Notes under the pieces: generated by a model
Database searches by the model: none
Told to the model about the DNA's origin: nothing
Seen by the model: only the letters and a program-made list of their open reading frames with translations
From: CAZSGN01 sp964606415
GTDB lineage: Bacteria; Bacteroidota; Bacteroidia; Bacteroidales; JBBRXJ01
Length of the DNA stretch: 18,590 nucleotides
Reading direction: 5' to 3'
Assembly (NCBI GenBank): GCA_964606415.1
Contig: CAZSGN010000019.1
Location: 1 to 18,590, forward strand
Part shown: piece after piece, positions 1 to 6,799 of the stretch
Numbering within the stretch: the first letter of the stretch is position 1
How the letters are laid out: each line of letters begins with the position of its first letter
Program-made: the position numbers and the translations under genes

Positions 1-387
1 GCGGGAGTCGAACCCGCGTCCAAACAAGTGACAAACTTGCTTTCTACATGCTTAGCCTGTCATTGGTTGTCGGGTGTGAGCCGGTGGCAGGCAACCTAAT
101 CACACCTTAGCTCCTTCATTTCGCAAGTAAGGCGGAGCAACTTACCTGCTAGTCCGAAATTGCTGCACCCCTAAGCCCGGACAGGATCGGACAAGCCTTC
201 CGGAGGGATGTCCCGTTCCGGCACCTTGTACCGGAATTAAGCGTTATCTACTATGCTTCGATTACGCAGCGAGAGCGTATTCATTTTCGCCATTTATAAA
301 GTATGTGGCCTTTTTTTACGGGATTTACCACGTGTCCCGGCATGCTTACAAATCCATCATCCTTGCTGTCAAAACCAGGTCAGCCCC
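1..387 (-). ncRNA. ssrA: transfer-messenger RNA (tmRNA), 3' end cut by the window
   Basis: tmRNA rescues stalled ribosomes: it enters the A site as an alanyl-tRNA mimic, then serves as template for a degradation tag. Read on the minus strand, the 5' end is GGGGCTGACCTGG, the usual tRNA-like acceptor start. The other end of the window gives the T-arm with GGTTCGA, followed by CTCCCGC, so only the last bases of the acceptor stem and CCA lie outside. Between them is a short tag frame ending in YALAA-stop, and the rest is the G/C-richer pseudoknot region. The gene is co-directional with rpe, 102 bases upstream. A weak minus-strand -7-like box (CATATTTG, 453-460) could serve it, but the spacing to any TTTG is long. 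Identity is very secure; the exact 5' end is set by the acceptor sequence and assumes RNase P processing. Confidence 0.96.
262..291 (-). other. tmRNA tag reading frame (GENEYALAA)
   Basis: Inside ssrA, the minus-strand codons read G-E-N-E-Y-A-L-A-A followed by TAA. With the alanine carried by tmRNA, the added tag would be AGENEYALAA. The YALAA ending is the Bacteroidota form of the hydrophobic C-terminus recognised by ClpXP-type proteases. The choice of GGC as resume codon is by analogy with related tags; the codon before it (AAT) is the only alternative I considered. Confidence 0.9.
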
Positions 388-489
388 ATTAATGAAAAAT
401 CACTTAACTTATGTGATAATATTTTCAGATGATAGAATCATTTAAGTAACTACAAATATGATGCAATTATTGCTTGATCCATTCAAAAA

Positions 490-1140
490 TCAGATATTTT
501 TTAAGTCCGATATGGTTTTTAACGGATCATTGCTTTTGAATACAAAACTGCCGGCCACTAAAACATTTGCCCCGGCTTCAATAAGCCTGGGTGCATTATC
601 CAGAACCACCCCACCATCTACTTCAATCAAGGCTGTTGCTTTACGTCTTAATATTAGTTCTTTTAATTGGTTTATTCGCCGGTATGATTGATCTATAAAG
701 GTTTGACCCCCGTATCCGGGGTTGACAGACATGATGAGTACCATATCAACATCTGTGATGATGTCTTCCAGTAAATGAACAGGGGTATGTGGATTTATAG
801 ATACACTGGCTTTAAGCCCCGTGGCTTTAATTTTTTGAATAGTCCGGTGCAGGTGCGGGCAGGTTTCATAATGTACTGTTAAGTTGGCCGCACCAGCTTG
901 TTTGAAGGGCTCAATGAAGATGTCTGGGTTAACGATCATCAGATGCACATCCAAAGGCTTTTTTGCTTGTTGTTTAACCGCTTCGATCACTGGCAGGCCG
1001 AAAGAAATGTTGGGAACAAAAACACCATCCATTACATCACAATGAATCCAGTCAGCTTCACTTTGATTAAGCATATGGACATCCCGGTCAAGATTCCCGA
1101 AATCGGCAGCTAGTATTGATGGGGCAATTAGATGCTTCAT
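490..1140 (-). CDS. rpe: ribulose-phosphate 3-epimerase
   Basis: This enzyme interconverts D-ribulose 5-phosphate and D-xylulose 5-phosphate in the pentose phosphate pathway, in the cytoplasm. The protein is 216 residues, the family's normal length for a single (beta/alpha)8 barrel. It starts with APSILAADF, then has WIHCDVMDGVFVPN (metal-binding His and catalytic Asp), DVHLMI (second His), NPGYGGQTF (phosphate loop) and EVDGGV (second catalytic Asp). The frame is open upstream for 29 more residues, but that stretch runs through the rpoD terminator and is not conserved family sequence, so the ATG at 1140 before KHLIAPS is chosen. No Shine-Dalgarno sequence is placed usefully. It lies downstream of rpoD but beyond a strong terminator, so it probably has its own promoter (see 1156-1163). 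Confidence 0.97.
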   Translation of the reverse strand: MKHLIAPSILAADFGNLDRDVHMLNQSEADWIHCDVMDGVFVPNISFGLPVIEAVKQQAKKPLDVHLMIVNPDIFIEPFKQAGAANLTVHYETCPHLHRTIQKIKATGLKASVSINPHTPVHLLEDIITDVDMVLIMSVNPGYGGQTFIDQSYRRINQLKELILRRKATALIEVDGGVVLDNAPRLIEAGANVLVAGSFVFKSNDPLKTISDLKNI

Positions 1141-1155
1141 ATTTTTAATTTTTAA

Positions 1156-1163
1156 CAAAGATA
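1156..1163 (-). promoter_or_regulatory. -7 box candidate for rpe
   Basis: Minus strand reads TATCTTTG, a full match to the Bacteroidota -7 consensus TAnnTTTG, about 16 bases before the rpe ATG. No TTG stands 17-23 bases upstream, so the -33 element is missing or degenerate. The box directly follows the T-run of the rpoD terminator. Confidence 0.45.
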
Positions 1164-1195
1164 AAAAAAAGGAGTCCGGAAAAACAGGACTCCTT
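1163..1195 (-). terminator. intrinsic terminator of rpoD
   Basis: On the minus strand, AAGGAGTCC (1195-1187) pairs perfectly with GGACTCCTT (1177-1169) around a 9-base loop and is followed by an unbroken run of T (1170-1163). It sits 36 bases after the rpoD stop codon and before rpe. Confidence 0.93.
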
Positions 1196-1230
1196 GTTAT
1201 ATTTATGCTTAAATTTGGTAGTAACAAAAA

Positions 1231-2097
1231 TTAACCAAGATATGTTTTAAGAATTTTATTCTTATTGGCACTTTGTTTTAAGTTTCTCAATGCTTTATCT
1301 TTGATCTGGCGTACCCTTTCGCGTGTAAGTTTTAATTCCTTTCCTATTTCTTCCAACGTGTAGGGATGTTTGCTTTCAAGGCCAAAATACATTTTCAGTA
1401 TTTTGGCTTCTCTGTCAGTCAAGCTTTTTAAGGCTCTTTCAATTTCTCTTTTCAGGGAATCATATAACAAGTTGTTATCTGGACTGGGCGTGTCGTTGTT
1501 TTCCATTAGATCATGAACGCTCCGGTCTTCTTCTTCACCAATTGGTGCATCCATGGATACATGACGGTTGTTAGAGCGGAAATATTCTTTAAGTTGATCG
1601 GGACTAATACCGATAATATCTGAAACTTCCATCAGAGAAGGCTCACGTTCATATTTCTGTTCAAGTTCTGTCAGTATTTTATTAATTTTATTTAATGATC
1701 CAATTTTGTTTTGGGGTAGGCGCACGATCCTGGCCTGCTCGGCAAGTGCTTGTAAAATAGTTTGTCGTATCCACCATACAGCATAAGAGATAAATTTAAA
1801 TCCTTTTGTTTCATCAAAACGCTCTGCGGCTTTAATCAATCCAAGGTTGCCTTCATTAATAAGGTCAGGCAATGTCAGCCCCTGATTTTGATATTGTTTA
1901 GACACAGATACAACAAACCTCAGATTGGCTCCTACTAAACGGTCAAGTGCGGCTTTGTCTCCTTTTTTGATTCGCCTGGCGAGTTCTACTTCTTCTTCTG
2001 GTGTAAGCAGCTCTATTTTGCTAATCTCGTTAAGGTACTTGTCTACAGAGGATGTTTCTCTGTTGGTTACCTGTTTTATTATTTTTAGTTGTCTCAT
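1231..2097 (-). CDS. rpoD: primary RNA polymerase sigma factor (Bacteroidota RpoD/SigA type)
   Basis: This is the housekeeping sigma factor that directs RNA polymerase to TTTG / TAnnTTTG promoters. At 288 residues it is much shorter than the proteobacterial protein and lacks region 1.1, as is usual in Bacteroidota. Region 1.2 is seen around DKYLNEISKIELLTPEEEVE. Region 2 has NLRFVVSVSKQY, DLINEGNLGLIKAAERFD and, for -10 recognition, FISYAVWWIRQTI. Region 3 follows with a helix rich in charged residues. Region 4.2 has the helix-turn-helix YTLEEIGKELKLTRERVRQI near the C-terminus. The ATG at 2097 begins RQLKI, the usual start of this family. A perfect terminator follows. The divergent gene upstream encodes a DivIC-like protein. 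I see no perfect -7 box upstream; the nearest is TAAAATTTG, with one extra base in the spacer (minus strand, near 2172-2180). Confidence 0.98.
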   Translation of the reverse strand: MRQLKIIKQVTNRETSSVDKYLNEISKIELLTPEEEVELARRIKKGDKAALDRLVGANLRFVVSVSKQYQNQGLTLPDLINEGNLGLIKAAERFDETKGFKFISYAVWWIRQTILQALAEQARIVRLPQNKIGSLNKINKILTELEQKYEREPSLMEVSDIIGISPDQLKEYFRSNNRHVSMDAPIGEEEDRSVHDLMENNDTPSPDNNLLYDSLKREIERALKSLTDREAKILKMYFGLESKHPYTLEEIGKELKLTRERVRQIKDKALRNLKQSANKNKILKTYLG

Positions 2098-2240
2098 GAT
2101 GAATAAAGGGTTTTTAGGTTCCTATTACCCTTATACGTATTAACAGTTTACAGGGTTGCAATTTTTTATTGCAAATTTTACGTGTTTGAACTTATTTTTT
2201 CTAAGGTGCTGATAATTATTTTGTTATCAGATTTTTTTTA
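2098..2240. repeat. two inverted repeats upstream of rpoD
   Basis: TTGCAAT (2156-2162) and ATTGCAA (2168-2174) form a perfect 7-bp inverted repeat around five T, about 60 bases before the rpoD start, and overlap the degenerate -7-like sequence there. CTGATAA (2209-2215) and TTATCAG (2224-2230) form a second one followed on the plus strand by ATTTTTTTTA. The second looks like a weak plus-strand terminator but no plus-strand gene lies upstream of it. The first could be an operator. Both are A/T-rich, so chance is a real possibility. Confidence 0.4.
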
Positions 2241-2279
2241 TTATGTCTTTGTATGTTCTATTCTTTGTTTCTTTCTTAT

Positions 2280-2287
2280 TAACTTTG
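2280..2287 (+). promoter_or_regulatory. -7 box candidate for the DivIC-like gene
   Basis: TAACTTTG matches TAnnTTTG, about 40 bases before the ATG at 2328. TTTG occurs upstream at 2248-2251 and 2264-2267, but neither lies at the usual 17-23 base spacing, so this is only a half-supported promoter. Confidence 0.4.
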
Positions 2288-2327
2288 TCGTGAATTTTTG
2301 ATTTTGATTACATTTATGGAGCAAAAA

Positions 2328-2636
2328 ATGAATATTTTGCTTAAACTTTTTCGCAATAAGTATTTTATTGCAATCTTGATTTTTTTCATCTGGATCCTTT
2401 TGTTTGATCGCAATAACTTAATTGATAAGTTTAAAACGCTTAATCAATTGGAGCAACTGAAGAAAGAAAAGCAATATTATCTTGAGAAAATTGACTATAA
2501 TAAGGCGCGCATTGAAGAATTGAAAACGGATAAAGAAAATCTTGAGAAGTTTGCACGGGAGCAATACCTGATGAAAAAAGAAGATGAGGATATTTTTATT
2601 GTTGTCGAAGAAGATGATAAACAAGGAAAGGATTGA
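2328..2636 (+). CDS. FtsB/DivIC-family septum formation initiator
   Basis: This is a bitopic inner-membrane protein expected to act in the divisome, where FtsB/DivIC proteins pair with FtsL through coiled coils and link early division proteins to septal peptidoglycan synthesis. With the chosen start it is 102 residues: a short basic N-terminus (LLKLFRNKY), one membrane helix (FIAILIFFIWILLF), a coiled coil from about residue 30 to 70 (LNQLEQLKKEKQYYLEKI), then FAREQYLMKKEDEDIFIVVE, where the ARE-Y-MKK-DE pattern is the family hallmark. The frame extends upstream to a TTG at 2298 and an ATG at 2316. I prefer the ATG at 2328 because GGAG lies six bases before it, unusual here. An acidic tail follows. 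It converges on the glycosyltransferase gene with 30 bases between stop codons and no clear terminator. Confidence 0.88.
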   Translation: MNILLKLFRNKYFIAILIFFIWILLFDRNNLIDKFKTLNQLEQLKKEKQYYLEKIDYNKARIEELKTDKENLEKFAREQYLMKKEDEDIFIVVEEDDKQGKD

Positions 2637-2666
2637 TCTTGTAGAAGAAAATCGTTTTTTGCAGCC

Positions 2667-3938
2667 TCATAAATGATTCCAGGAGAGGGTGTTTTTCTGT
2701 AGTTTCCGGTATTCCAGCAACAAATCGTGATTATTCATGATGTTGTTTGTTTTTTCTCCATAATTTGAAAGCAATTCCAGGGCGGCTTCATTTATTGGTT
2801 TTTTTTTGAAATATTTTTGATGGGCATAATTAAGGTACTTAACAATTTCAAATGCACCGAATTTACGCTGTAATCGTTTTTGAAATGTTGCCGGATGACT
2901 TGTATGCTGGTTGATTTCCATGATTTTTTTGTCAAATTCATGATTTTTTAGAAAATCTTGCAGGCTTACGGGTAAACTTTTTAATTTTTCCTGGGTTGCA
3001 TGGTGGGATAAATGATAAAGAGAAGGGGCTATCTTAAACCATTCGTGGATGGTTGAGAATGACTCAGGAGAGTAGGTAAGTAGTTCTTTTTTTCTAATAT
3101 ATTGCCGGATAGCGGGACCTGTTCCGAAAGGCACTCTGTCAGAGGGGCGGGGAGAAGGCCTGACGGTGGTTTTGACTAAATGTGTCGTGGGACCCTGGGG
3201 AAAAAGTTTATGAAGGAAATAGAAATCTTCTCCTGCAGTTTTTTTATTCATCCCGCCTTCTTTTGCATATGCCAATGCTTTTACTGCAAAGCATGAGCCG
3301 AGGGTGTGAAATGGATATGGGAACCCGCAATATTTAAGTCCTTGTATAAAGTAACGCAGATGTAGTTCATAGAGGGTAATGGCCTTGTAAATATCCAGGT
3401 TGTATTTATTTCCGCTTAAGGGATGCTCAAAGTGGAGAATGGCAACGGGTGATTGTTTTACTTTTTGAAAGTGTTCCAGCTCAATAAAATAATTTTCATC
3501 TACCAGGGTATCTGCATCAAGTGAAACAATAATGCCATTTTCATTATTAATGATGTTGAAACGGTAAAGGGCTTCGTCCATAGCTATTTTTCTGGCATAG
3601 CCAGCACCGGCATTTTTGATGGGGATGTTTAAATGCTGAATAAGATGGGTATGGAAAAATGTGCTTTTTGTTTGCTGCCAGCGTTCAATTTGCCTGATGG
3701 AACGCTGATTATCTTTTATGGCCATGCCAGAAGCATTCCAGGGTTGGTTGACATGAACAATGATTTCTACTTTGCTTGAAGGCGGAGTACAATTGGCAAG
3801 GGAGTCAAGGGTTTGTGTTATGTCTGGTTCCCGGAAAGCAGGAATAATAACTATAATAGCAACATTCTTTTCCGGGGCTGTAAGAATATGCCTGGCGTGT
3901 TGTAGGTGTTTATTCAAATACGCACTGGCAAAACCCAT
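2667..3938 (-). CDS. family 2 glycosyltransferase, cytoplasmic, acceptor unknown
   Basis: The protein should transfer a sugar from a nucleotide donor with inversion; neither donor nor acceptor can be read from the sequence. It is 423 residues with no signal peptide or membrane helix. The GT-A fold begins with the strand NVAIIVIIPAFREPD (residues 25-39). The metal-binding DXD-type motif is SLDADT (139-144), and an ED motif follows in AGEDF (235-239), the expected place for the catalytic base. A well-preserved RPSPRPSDRVPFGTG stretch (260-274) follows it, then a C-terminal extension of about 140 residues, basic and probably helical. The ATG overlaps the stop codon of the upstream Skp-like gene by one base (TAATG), so the two are translated as a coupled pair. 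That pairing suggests an envelope polysaccharide or glycan role, which is inference. Confidence 0.85.
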   Translation of the reverse strand: MGFASAYLNKHLQHARHILTAPEKNVAIIVIIPAFREPDITQTLDSLANCTPPSSKVEIIVHVNQPWNASGMAIKDNQRSIRQIERWQQTKSTFFHTHLIQHLNIPIKNAGAGYARKIAMDEALYRFNIINNENGIIVSLDADTLVDENYFIELEHFQKVKQSPVAILHFEHPLSGNKYNLDIYKAITLYELHLRYFIQGLKYCGFPYPFHTLGSCFAVKALAYAKEGGMNKKTAGEDFYFLHKLFPQGPTTHLVKTTVRPSPRPSDRVPFGTGPAIRQYIRKKELLTYSPESFSTIHEWFKIAPSLYHLSHHATQEKLKSLPVSLQDFLKNHEFDKKIMEINQHTSHPATFQKRLQRKFGAFEIVKYLNYAHQKYFKKKPINEAALELLSNYGEKTNNIMNNHDLLLEYRKLQKNTLSWNHL

Positions 3939-4579
3939 TATTCCTTGCTTTGTTCTTCGTGATAACGTTTATTAAGTCCTTTAATGACTGATTTGGTAAT
4001 ATTCATTGAGTGGTCAGCATACAAAAGATTGCTGCTGGCGCTTCTTGCCATCACGATTTTATACCGGTATTTTTCATTTACATCATTTAAATAGGAGGAT
4101 ATCTTATCCATAATTTTGTTAAGTAATACCTGTTCTTCCTCGGACAGTTTCATGGATATCTCTTGTCCTTCCTGCTGAAGTTGAGCATTTTCCTGCATTA
4201 GTTCATTGTATTTCTTTTCTGCTTCCGCCTTCATTATAAGGCGTTTACGCCATTTGTATTCCAGGTCTTTTTGTTTTTCCTGCAATGCTTGCTGTTTTTG
4301 ATTGAATTCTGTCTCAAGCTTTTGTTGTTTCCGGGTAAATCGGTCCCTTAATTCCTGATAAAAATCATAGTGGTTGATTAGTGTATCAATATTGACATAT
4401 GCAATGACAGTTGACTGAATGTTGGGTAGAGAAGTGTCTGTGTTTGTTGTCAGTAAAGATGACTCGTCTTTATTTTGCAGTGCTTGTGCAGAGTCTTTTT
4501 TATTCGAGAAGAAAAGAAAAAATAATACTGAAATAGCTGCAATAATAATAATATCCCGAACAATCTGATAAGTTTTCAT
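3938..4579 (-). CDS. Skp/OmpH-family protein with N-terminal membrane anchor
   Basis: Skp/OmpH proteins are periplasmic holdase chaperones for outer-membrane proteins. This one is 213 residues. It begins with a single hydrophobic segment (residues 9-25, IIIIAAISVLFFLFF) followed by Asn-Lys-Lys and no signal-peptidase site, so it is probably membrane-anchored rather than free. A 30-residue Ser/Thr/Asn linker follows, then the family strand VIAYVNIDTLINHY (58-71), a long highly charged coiled coil (about 75-150, FTRKQQKLETEFNQKQQALQ onward), and the closing YKIVMARSASSNLLYADHSMNITKSVIKGLNKRY, matching the usual end with an 'LNYADPSxDIT..V...LN' pattern. It is the first gene of a coupled pair with the glycosyltransferase. 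Its upstream gap is unusually long and full of inverted repeats. The family is clear; the client proteins are unknown. Confidence 0.85.
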   Translation of the reverse strand: MKTYQIVRDIIIIAAISVLFFLFFSNKKDSAQALQNKDESSLLTTNTDTSLPNIQSTVIAYVNIDTLINHYDFYQELRDRFTRKQQKLETEFNQKQQALQEKQKDLEYKWRKRLIMKAEAEKKYNELMQENAQLQQEGQEISMKLSEEEQVLLNKIMDKISSYLNDVNEKYRYKIVMARSASSNLLYADHSMNITKSVIKGLNKRYHEEQSKE

Positions 4580-4629
4580 ATACCTTGTTTTTAATTTTAG
4601 CGTGACAATACTTGATGTTTCATGTTACC

Positions 4630-4736
4630 TAAGTTGAGCGATATGAGTAAAGCAAAATAGCGCTTTACTCAGGTATAACTCCTGGCTTCAAAGATTATTG
4701 GGTTTCACTGAATGAGTGAAGTGAAAACCTCATATC
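4630..4736. repeat. nested inverted repeats upstream of the Skp-like gene
   Basis: TGAGTAAAGC (4644-4653) pairs perfectly with GCTTTACTCA (4662-4671) around an 8-base loop. TTCACT (4704-4709) pairs with AGTGAA (4715-4720), extendable by GG/CC. Outside both, GATATGAG (4640-4647) pairs with CTCATATC (4729-4736). Together they could form a branched RNA or a cruciform; the outer pair competes with the first hairpin for four bases. The block begins with TAAGTTGAGCGAT (4630-4642), which is identical to 13746-13758. Confidence 0.6.
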
Positions 4737-4770
4737 TTCTTAGTCTCCGAAAAGACCGGGCACAGGCTGT

Positions 4771-4799
4771 TTGAGCGATTTCTGATAAGAATGCCTCAA
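4771..4799. repeat. interspersed 29-nt palindrome, copy A
   Basis: Ends are TTGAG and CTCAA with the conserved centre GATTTCTGATAAGAAT. It matches copy B (13750-13778) at 27 of 29 positions and copy C (17235-17263) at 24 of 29, by hand alignment. The ends pair as an inverted repeat, with ATT/AAT inside and a CTGATAA loop. No T-run follows, so it does not read as an intrinsic terminator. Confidence 0.75.
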
Positions 4800-4810
4800 C
4801 TTCGGCAATG

Positions 4811-4818
4811 CAAATATA
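4811..4818 (-). promoter_or_regulatory. -7 box candidate for the Skp-like / glycosyltransferase pair
   Basis: Minus strand reads TATATTTG, matching TAnnTTTG. I find no TTG at the usual distance upstream. If real, transcription would start near 4804 and the messenger would carry a leader of about 225 bases containing copy A of the palindrome and the nested repeats. Confidence 0.4.
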
Positions 4819-4949
4819 ATACATCCGTATTGAATAAAATATTTTTTTTTTAATTACTGATAAGAATACCCCATTTGATTATAGATTGTATTTTTGAATA
4901 ATGATGTTTGAAGGATTATTTTCCATGTAAGAGAGCAGGATATGTTTTA

Positions 4950-5303
4950 TTACCAATTCAGATAATCAATAAGTCGATGTTGAATTTCTTTAATGTTTTC
5001 ATGAGCAAGATCATAACTCATGATTACGAGACTTCCTCCAGTGCCAGTTATTTTCCAGTCTTTTCTGACCTGATGTTTTTCTTCTCTGAATAGCGGTTTA
5101 AAGTGTCTATAAACAGGAATGCCTGTTATTTTACAGATTCCCATTGCTTTTCGGATGATTCGTTGCTCCTCTTCAGGTGTAAGATCCCCAATTTCATGGA
5201 TGATATCGCTTGCATAATAACAGAAATTTCTTTCCCTGAGAGCATTAAGATAATCTTGAAAAACTTGCCATGTCCTGTTATGTTTGTCCAAAGGTACTAG
5301 CAT
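4950..5303 (-). CDS. small protein of unknown function, coupled to the DnaJ-like gene
   Basis: I do not recognise this 117-residue protein. It is soluble in appearance, with no signal peptide or membrane helix, and is rich in charged and aromatic residues. The N-terminal half looks helical (TWQVFQDYLNALRERNFCYY, then LTPEEEQRIIRKAMGICKIT). The middle has IPVYRHFKPLFREE and KDWKITGTGGSLVIMSYDLA, and a helix ends it. Its ATG lies only three bases after the stop codon of the CbpA-type dnaJ gene, so the two are almost certainly one transcript. That slot is where CbpM, the CbpA modulator, sits in enterobacteria, but the sequence has none of the MerR-like character of CbpM. The start is secure because upstream codons belong to the dnaJ end. 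A co-chaperone or chaperone-regulating role is possible from position only. Confidence 0.8.
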   Translation of the reverse strand: MLVPLDKHNRTWQVFQDYLNALRERNFCYYASDIIHEIGDLTPEEEQRIIRKAMGICKITGIPVYRHFKPLFREEKHQVRKDWKITGTGGSLVIMSYDLAHENIKEIQHRLIDYLNW

Positions 5304-5306
5304 ATA

Positions 5307-6263
5307 TTAAGATTTAGCGTATTTTTCCTTTTTTATTTTCTTAAGTTGTTGAAAAAGCTTTTCTTCTTCGGAGGTTAATGACTGGGGAATTTTCACATCC
5401 AGTTTAACAAAAAGATCACCATATTGCCCTGCTTTGCCATATATGGGCATTCCTTTTCCTTTGATTTTGAGTCGGCTCGCGTTTTGCGCACCTTTCGGAA
5501 TATTTATATTAACTTTGCCTGACAGTGTATTAACCATGATTTTGCCACCCAATACTGCTGTATATAGGTCTATAGGTATTGTTTTGATCAGATTGTGACC
5601 TTGCAAACTGAATTCATGATGAGGTAATATTTTTATTTTTATGTAAAGGTCCCCTGCATTACCACCTCCCCGGCCAGGATGTCCTTTTCCTTTCAGTCGA
5701 AGCTCAAGTCCTTCATAAGCTCCGGGCTTAATCTGGATACGAAGTTTTTGCCCCCCGAGGTTAATTGTTTTGCTTGTACCATGATATGCTTCATCCAGGG
5801 ATATAGATAGCTCACTATGGATATCCTGACCTTTAGTTGCCTGCCTTTGCCTGCGCTGACTACCTCCCATGTTGCCGAAGAATTGTTCGAAAAAGTCTGA
5901 GAATTCGCTACCACCCATCTCTCCAAACAGATCATCCATGCTTCCTCCATACTGGTATGAACGGCTTTTCTGGCCTTTCCCTCCAAATTGGCTCCAGTCA
6001 AAGCCCCCGTAAGATTGTCCGCCACCGGCTTGTTCATATTGTTGCCAGTTGGCACCTAATTGATCATATTTTTTTCTTTTCTCCGGATCACCTAATACGT
6101 TAAAAGCTTCGTTGGCCTCTTTAAATCGGTCTTCGGCTTTTTTATCATTGGGGTTTTTATCTGGATGGTATTTTACTGCCAGTTTGCGGTAGGCTTTTTT
6201 GATCTCATCCTGGCTGGCATCTTTTGATACGCCAAGTATTTTATAATAGTCTTTGTAGTCCAT
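5307..6263 (-). CDS. CbpA-type DnaJ co-chaperone (no zinc finger)
   Basis: J-domain proteins deliver substrates to DnaK and stimulate its ATPase. This one is 318 residues. The J domain is residues 1-70 with the HPD motif at 33-35 (KYHPDKNPND). A Gly/Phe/Gln-rich stretch follows (about 70-145, with repeated SYGGF- and GGS-like pieces). Two substrate-binding beta domains follow (about 148-305), containing LRLKGKGHPGRGGGNAGDLY and LKIKGKGMPIYG, the usual 'KGxGxP' turns. The four CxxCxGxG repeats of true DnaJ are absent, so it is of the CbpA/DnaJB class, close in length to E. coli CbpA. The ATG at 6263 starts the standard DYKDYYKILGV. It is followed after three bases by the unknown gene at 4950-5303. 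No promoter with both elements is visible in the 140 bases upstream. Confidence 0.93.
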   Translation of the reverse strand: MDYKDYYKILGVSKDASQDEIKKAYRKLAVKYHPDKNPNDKKAEDRFKEANEAFNVLGDPEKRKKYDQLGANWQQYEQAGGGQSYGGFDWSQFGGKGQKSRSYQYGGSMDDLFGEMGGSEFSDFFEQFFGNMGGSQRRQRQATKGQDIHSELSISLDEAYHGTSKTINLGGQKLRIQIKPGAYEGLELRLKGKGHPGRGGGNAGDLYIKIKILPHHEFSLQGHNLIKTIPIDLYTAVLGGKIMVNTLSGKVNINIPKGAQNASRLKIKGKGMPIYGKAGQYGDLFVKLDVKIPQSLTSEEEKLFQQLKKIKKEKYAKS

Positions 6264-6390
6264 GTCTTAGCTTGGTTTTAATAAAAGCAATATCATCACT
6301 TTTTTCTAAAACAACTTTATCAAAACCAATCAAATTTTAAGCCAAAATCGTGAAGTATATTTTTGACTATTTTATATAGAAGTCTCCTGA

Positions 6391-6421
6391 AATAAAAAAG
6401 AGCGGCCATAAGCCGCTCTTT
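6391..6421 (-). terminator. intrinsic terminator of rplS
   Basis: On the minus strand AAAGAGCGGC (6421-6412) pairs perfectly with GCCGCTCTTT (6406-6397) around a five-base loop, followed by TTTTTTATT. It is 28 bases after the rplS stop codon. Confidence 0.93.
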
Positions 6422-6448
6422 GGAAAGTATTATTAAATAATTATTTGC

Positions 6449-6799
6449 TTAAGAATAACGTTTCTCTTTGATTTTAGCTTTTTTACCACGAAGATCCCGG
6501 AAATAAAATATTTTAGCCCGGCGTACTTTACCCTTTTTATTGATCTCTATTTTCTCAATAGAAGGAGATGATAAAGGAAAAATACGCTCAACACCTACAT
6601 TGCCGGACATTTTCCGGATGGTAAAAGTTTCTGTATGGCCACTGCCCTTTTTTTGTAGAACAACACCACGGAAAAACTGCGTTCGCTCTTTATTTCCTTC
6701 TTTAATTTTGTAATAAACCGTAATGGTGTCTCCGGATGAGAATTCGGGAAACTGCTTGTCTGCAGTATATTCTTTTTCAACTACTTTCATTAAATCCAT
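6449..6799 (-). CDS. rplS: 50S ribosomal protein L19
   Basis: L19 sits at the 30S-50S interface of the ribosome. The protein is 116 residues, the family's normal size. Family features are the F-SGDTITVYYKI strand near residue 20, QFFRGVVLQKKGSGHTETFTIRK (about 41-63), GVERIFPLSSPSIEKIEI, and the basic C-terminus GKVRRAKIFYFRDLRGKKAKIKEKR. The ATG at 6799 (MDLMKVVEKEY) is chosen because Bacteroidota L19 proteins begin MDL; a second Met three residues in is the alternative. It stands alone, with its own terminator, rather than in the rpsP-rimM-trmD-rplS order seen in many other bacteria. I see no perfect promoter box upstream. Confidence 0.97.
   Translation of the reverse strand: MDLMKVVEKEYTADKQFPEFSSGDTITVYYKIKEGNKERTQFFRGVVLQKKGSGHTETFTIRKMSGNVGVERIFPLSSPSIEKIEINKKGKVRRAKIFYFRDLRGKKAKIKEKRYS

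Larger units (their letters stand above)
4580..4949. other. 370-base gene-free gap rich in inverted repeats
   Basis: No credible reading frame lies here on either strand. It holds a nested palindromic block (4630-4736), a small hairpin TAGTCTCCGAAAAGAC around 4741-4756, one full copy (4771-4799) and one fragment (CTGATAAGAAT, 4857-4867) of an interspersed 29-nt palindrome, a minus-strand -7 box (4811-4818) and a run of ten T (4841-4850 region). There is no obvious terminator for the minus-strand gene ending at 4950. Confidence 0.6.

Noticed and set aside
458..691. 77-codon plus-strand frame opposite rpe
   Set aside because: Antisense to a secure housekeeping gene, with no recognisable features.
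1141..1227. Upstream extension of rpe to 1227
   Set aside because: It would translate through the rpoD terminator, and the conserved protein begins at APSILAADF two residues after the ATG at 1138-1140.
2209..2240. Plus-strand terminator between rpoD and the DivIC-like gene
   Set aside because: The stem is seven A/T-rich pairs and no plus-strand transcript is known to enter it, so it is listed only as an inverted repeat.
4771..4799. The 29-nt palindrome as an intrinsic terminator
   Set aside because: No T-run follows on either strand in any copy, and two copies lie upstream of genes; copy C comes after a much better terminator.
4950..5303. Assignment of the small protein as CbpM, or as a DinD-like protein because of its YRHFKP stretch
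   Set aside because: It has no MerR-like helix-turn-helix as in CbpM, and the DinD likeness is limited to a few residues in a protein less than half as long.
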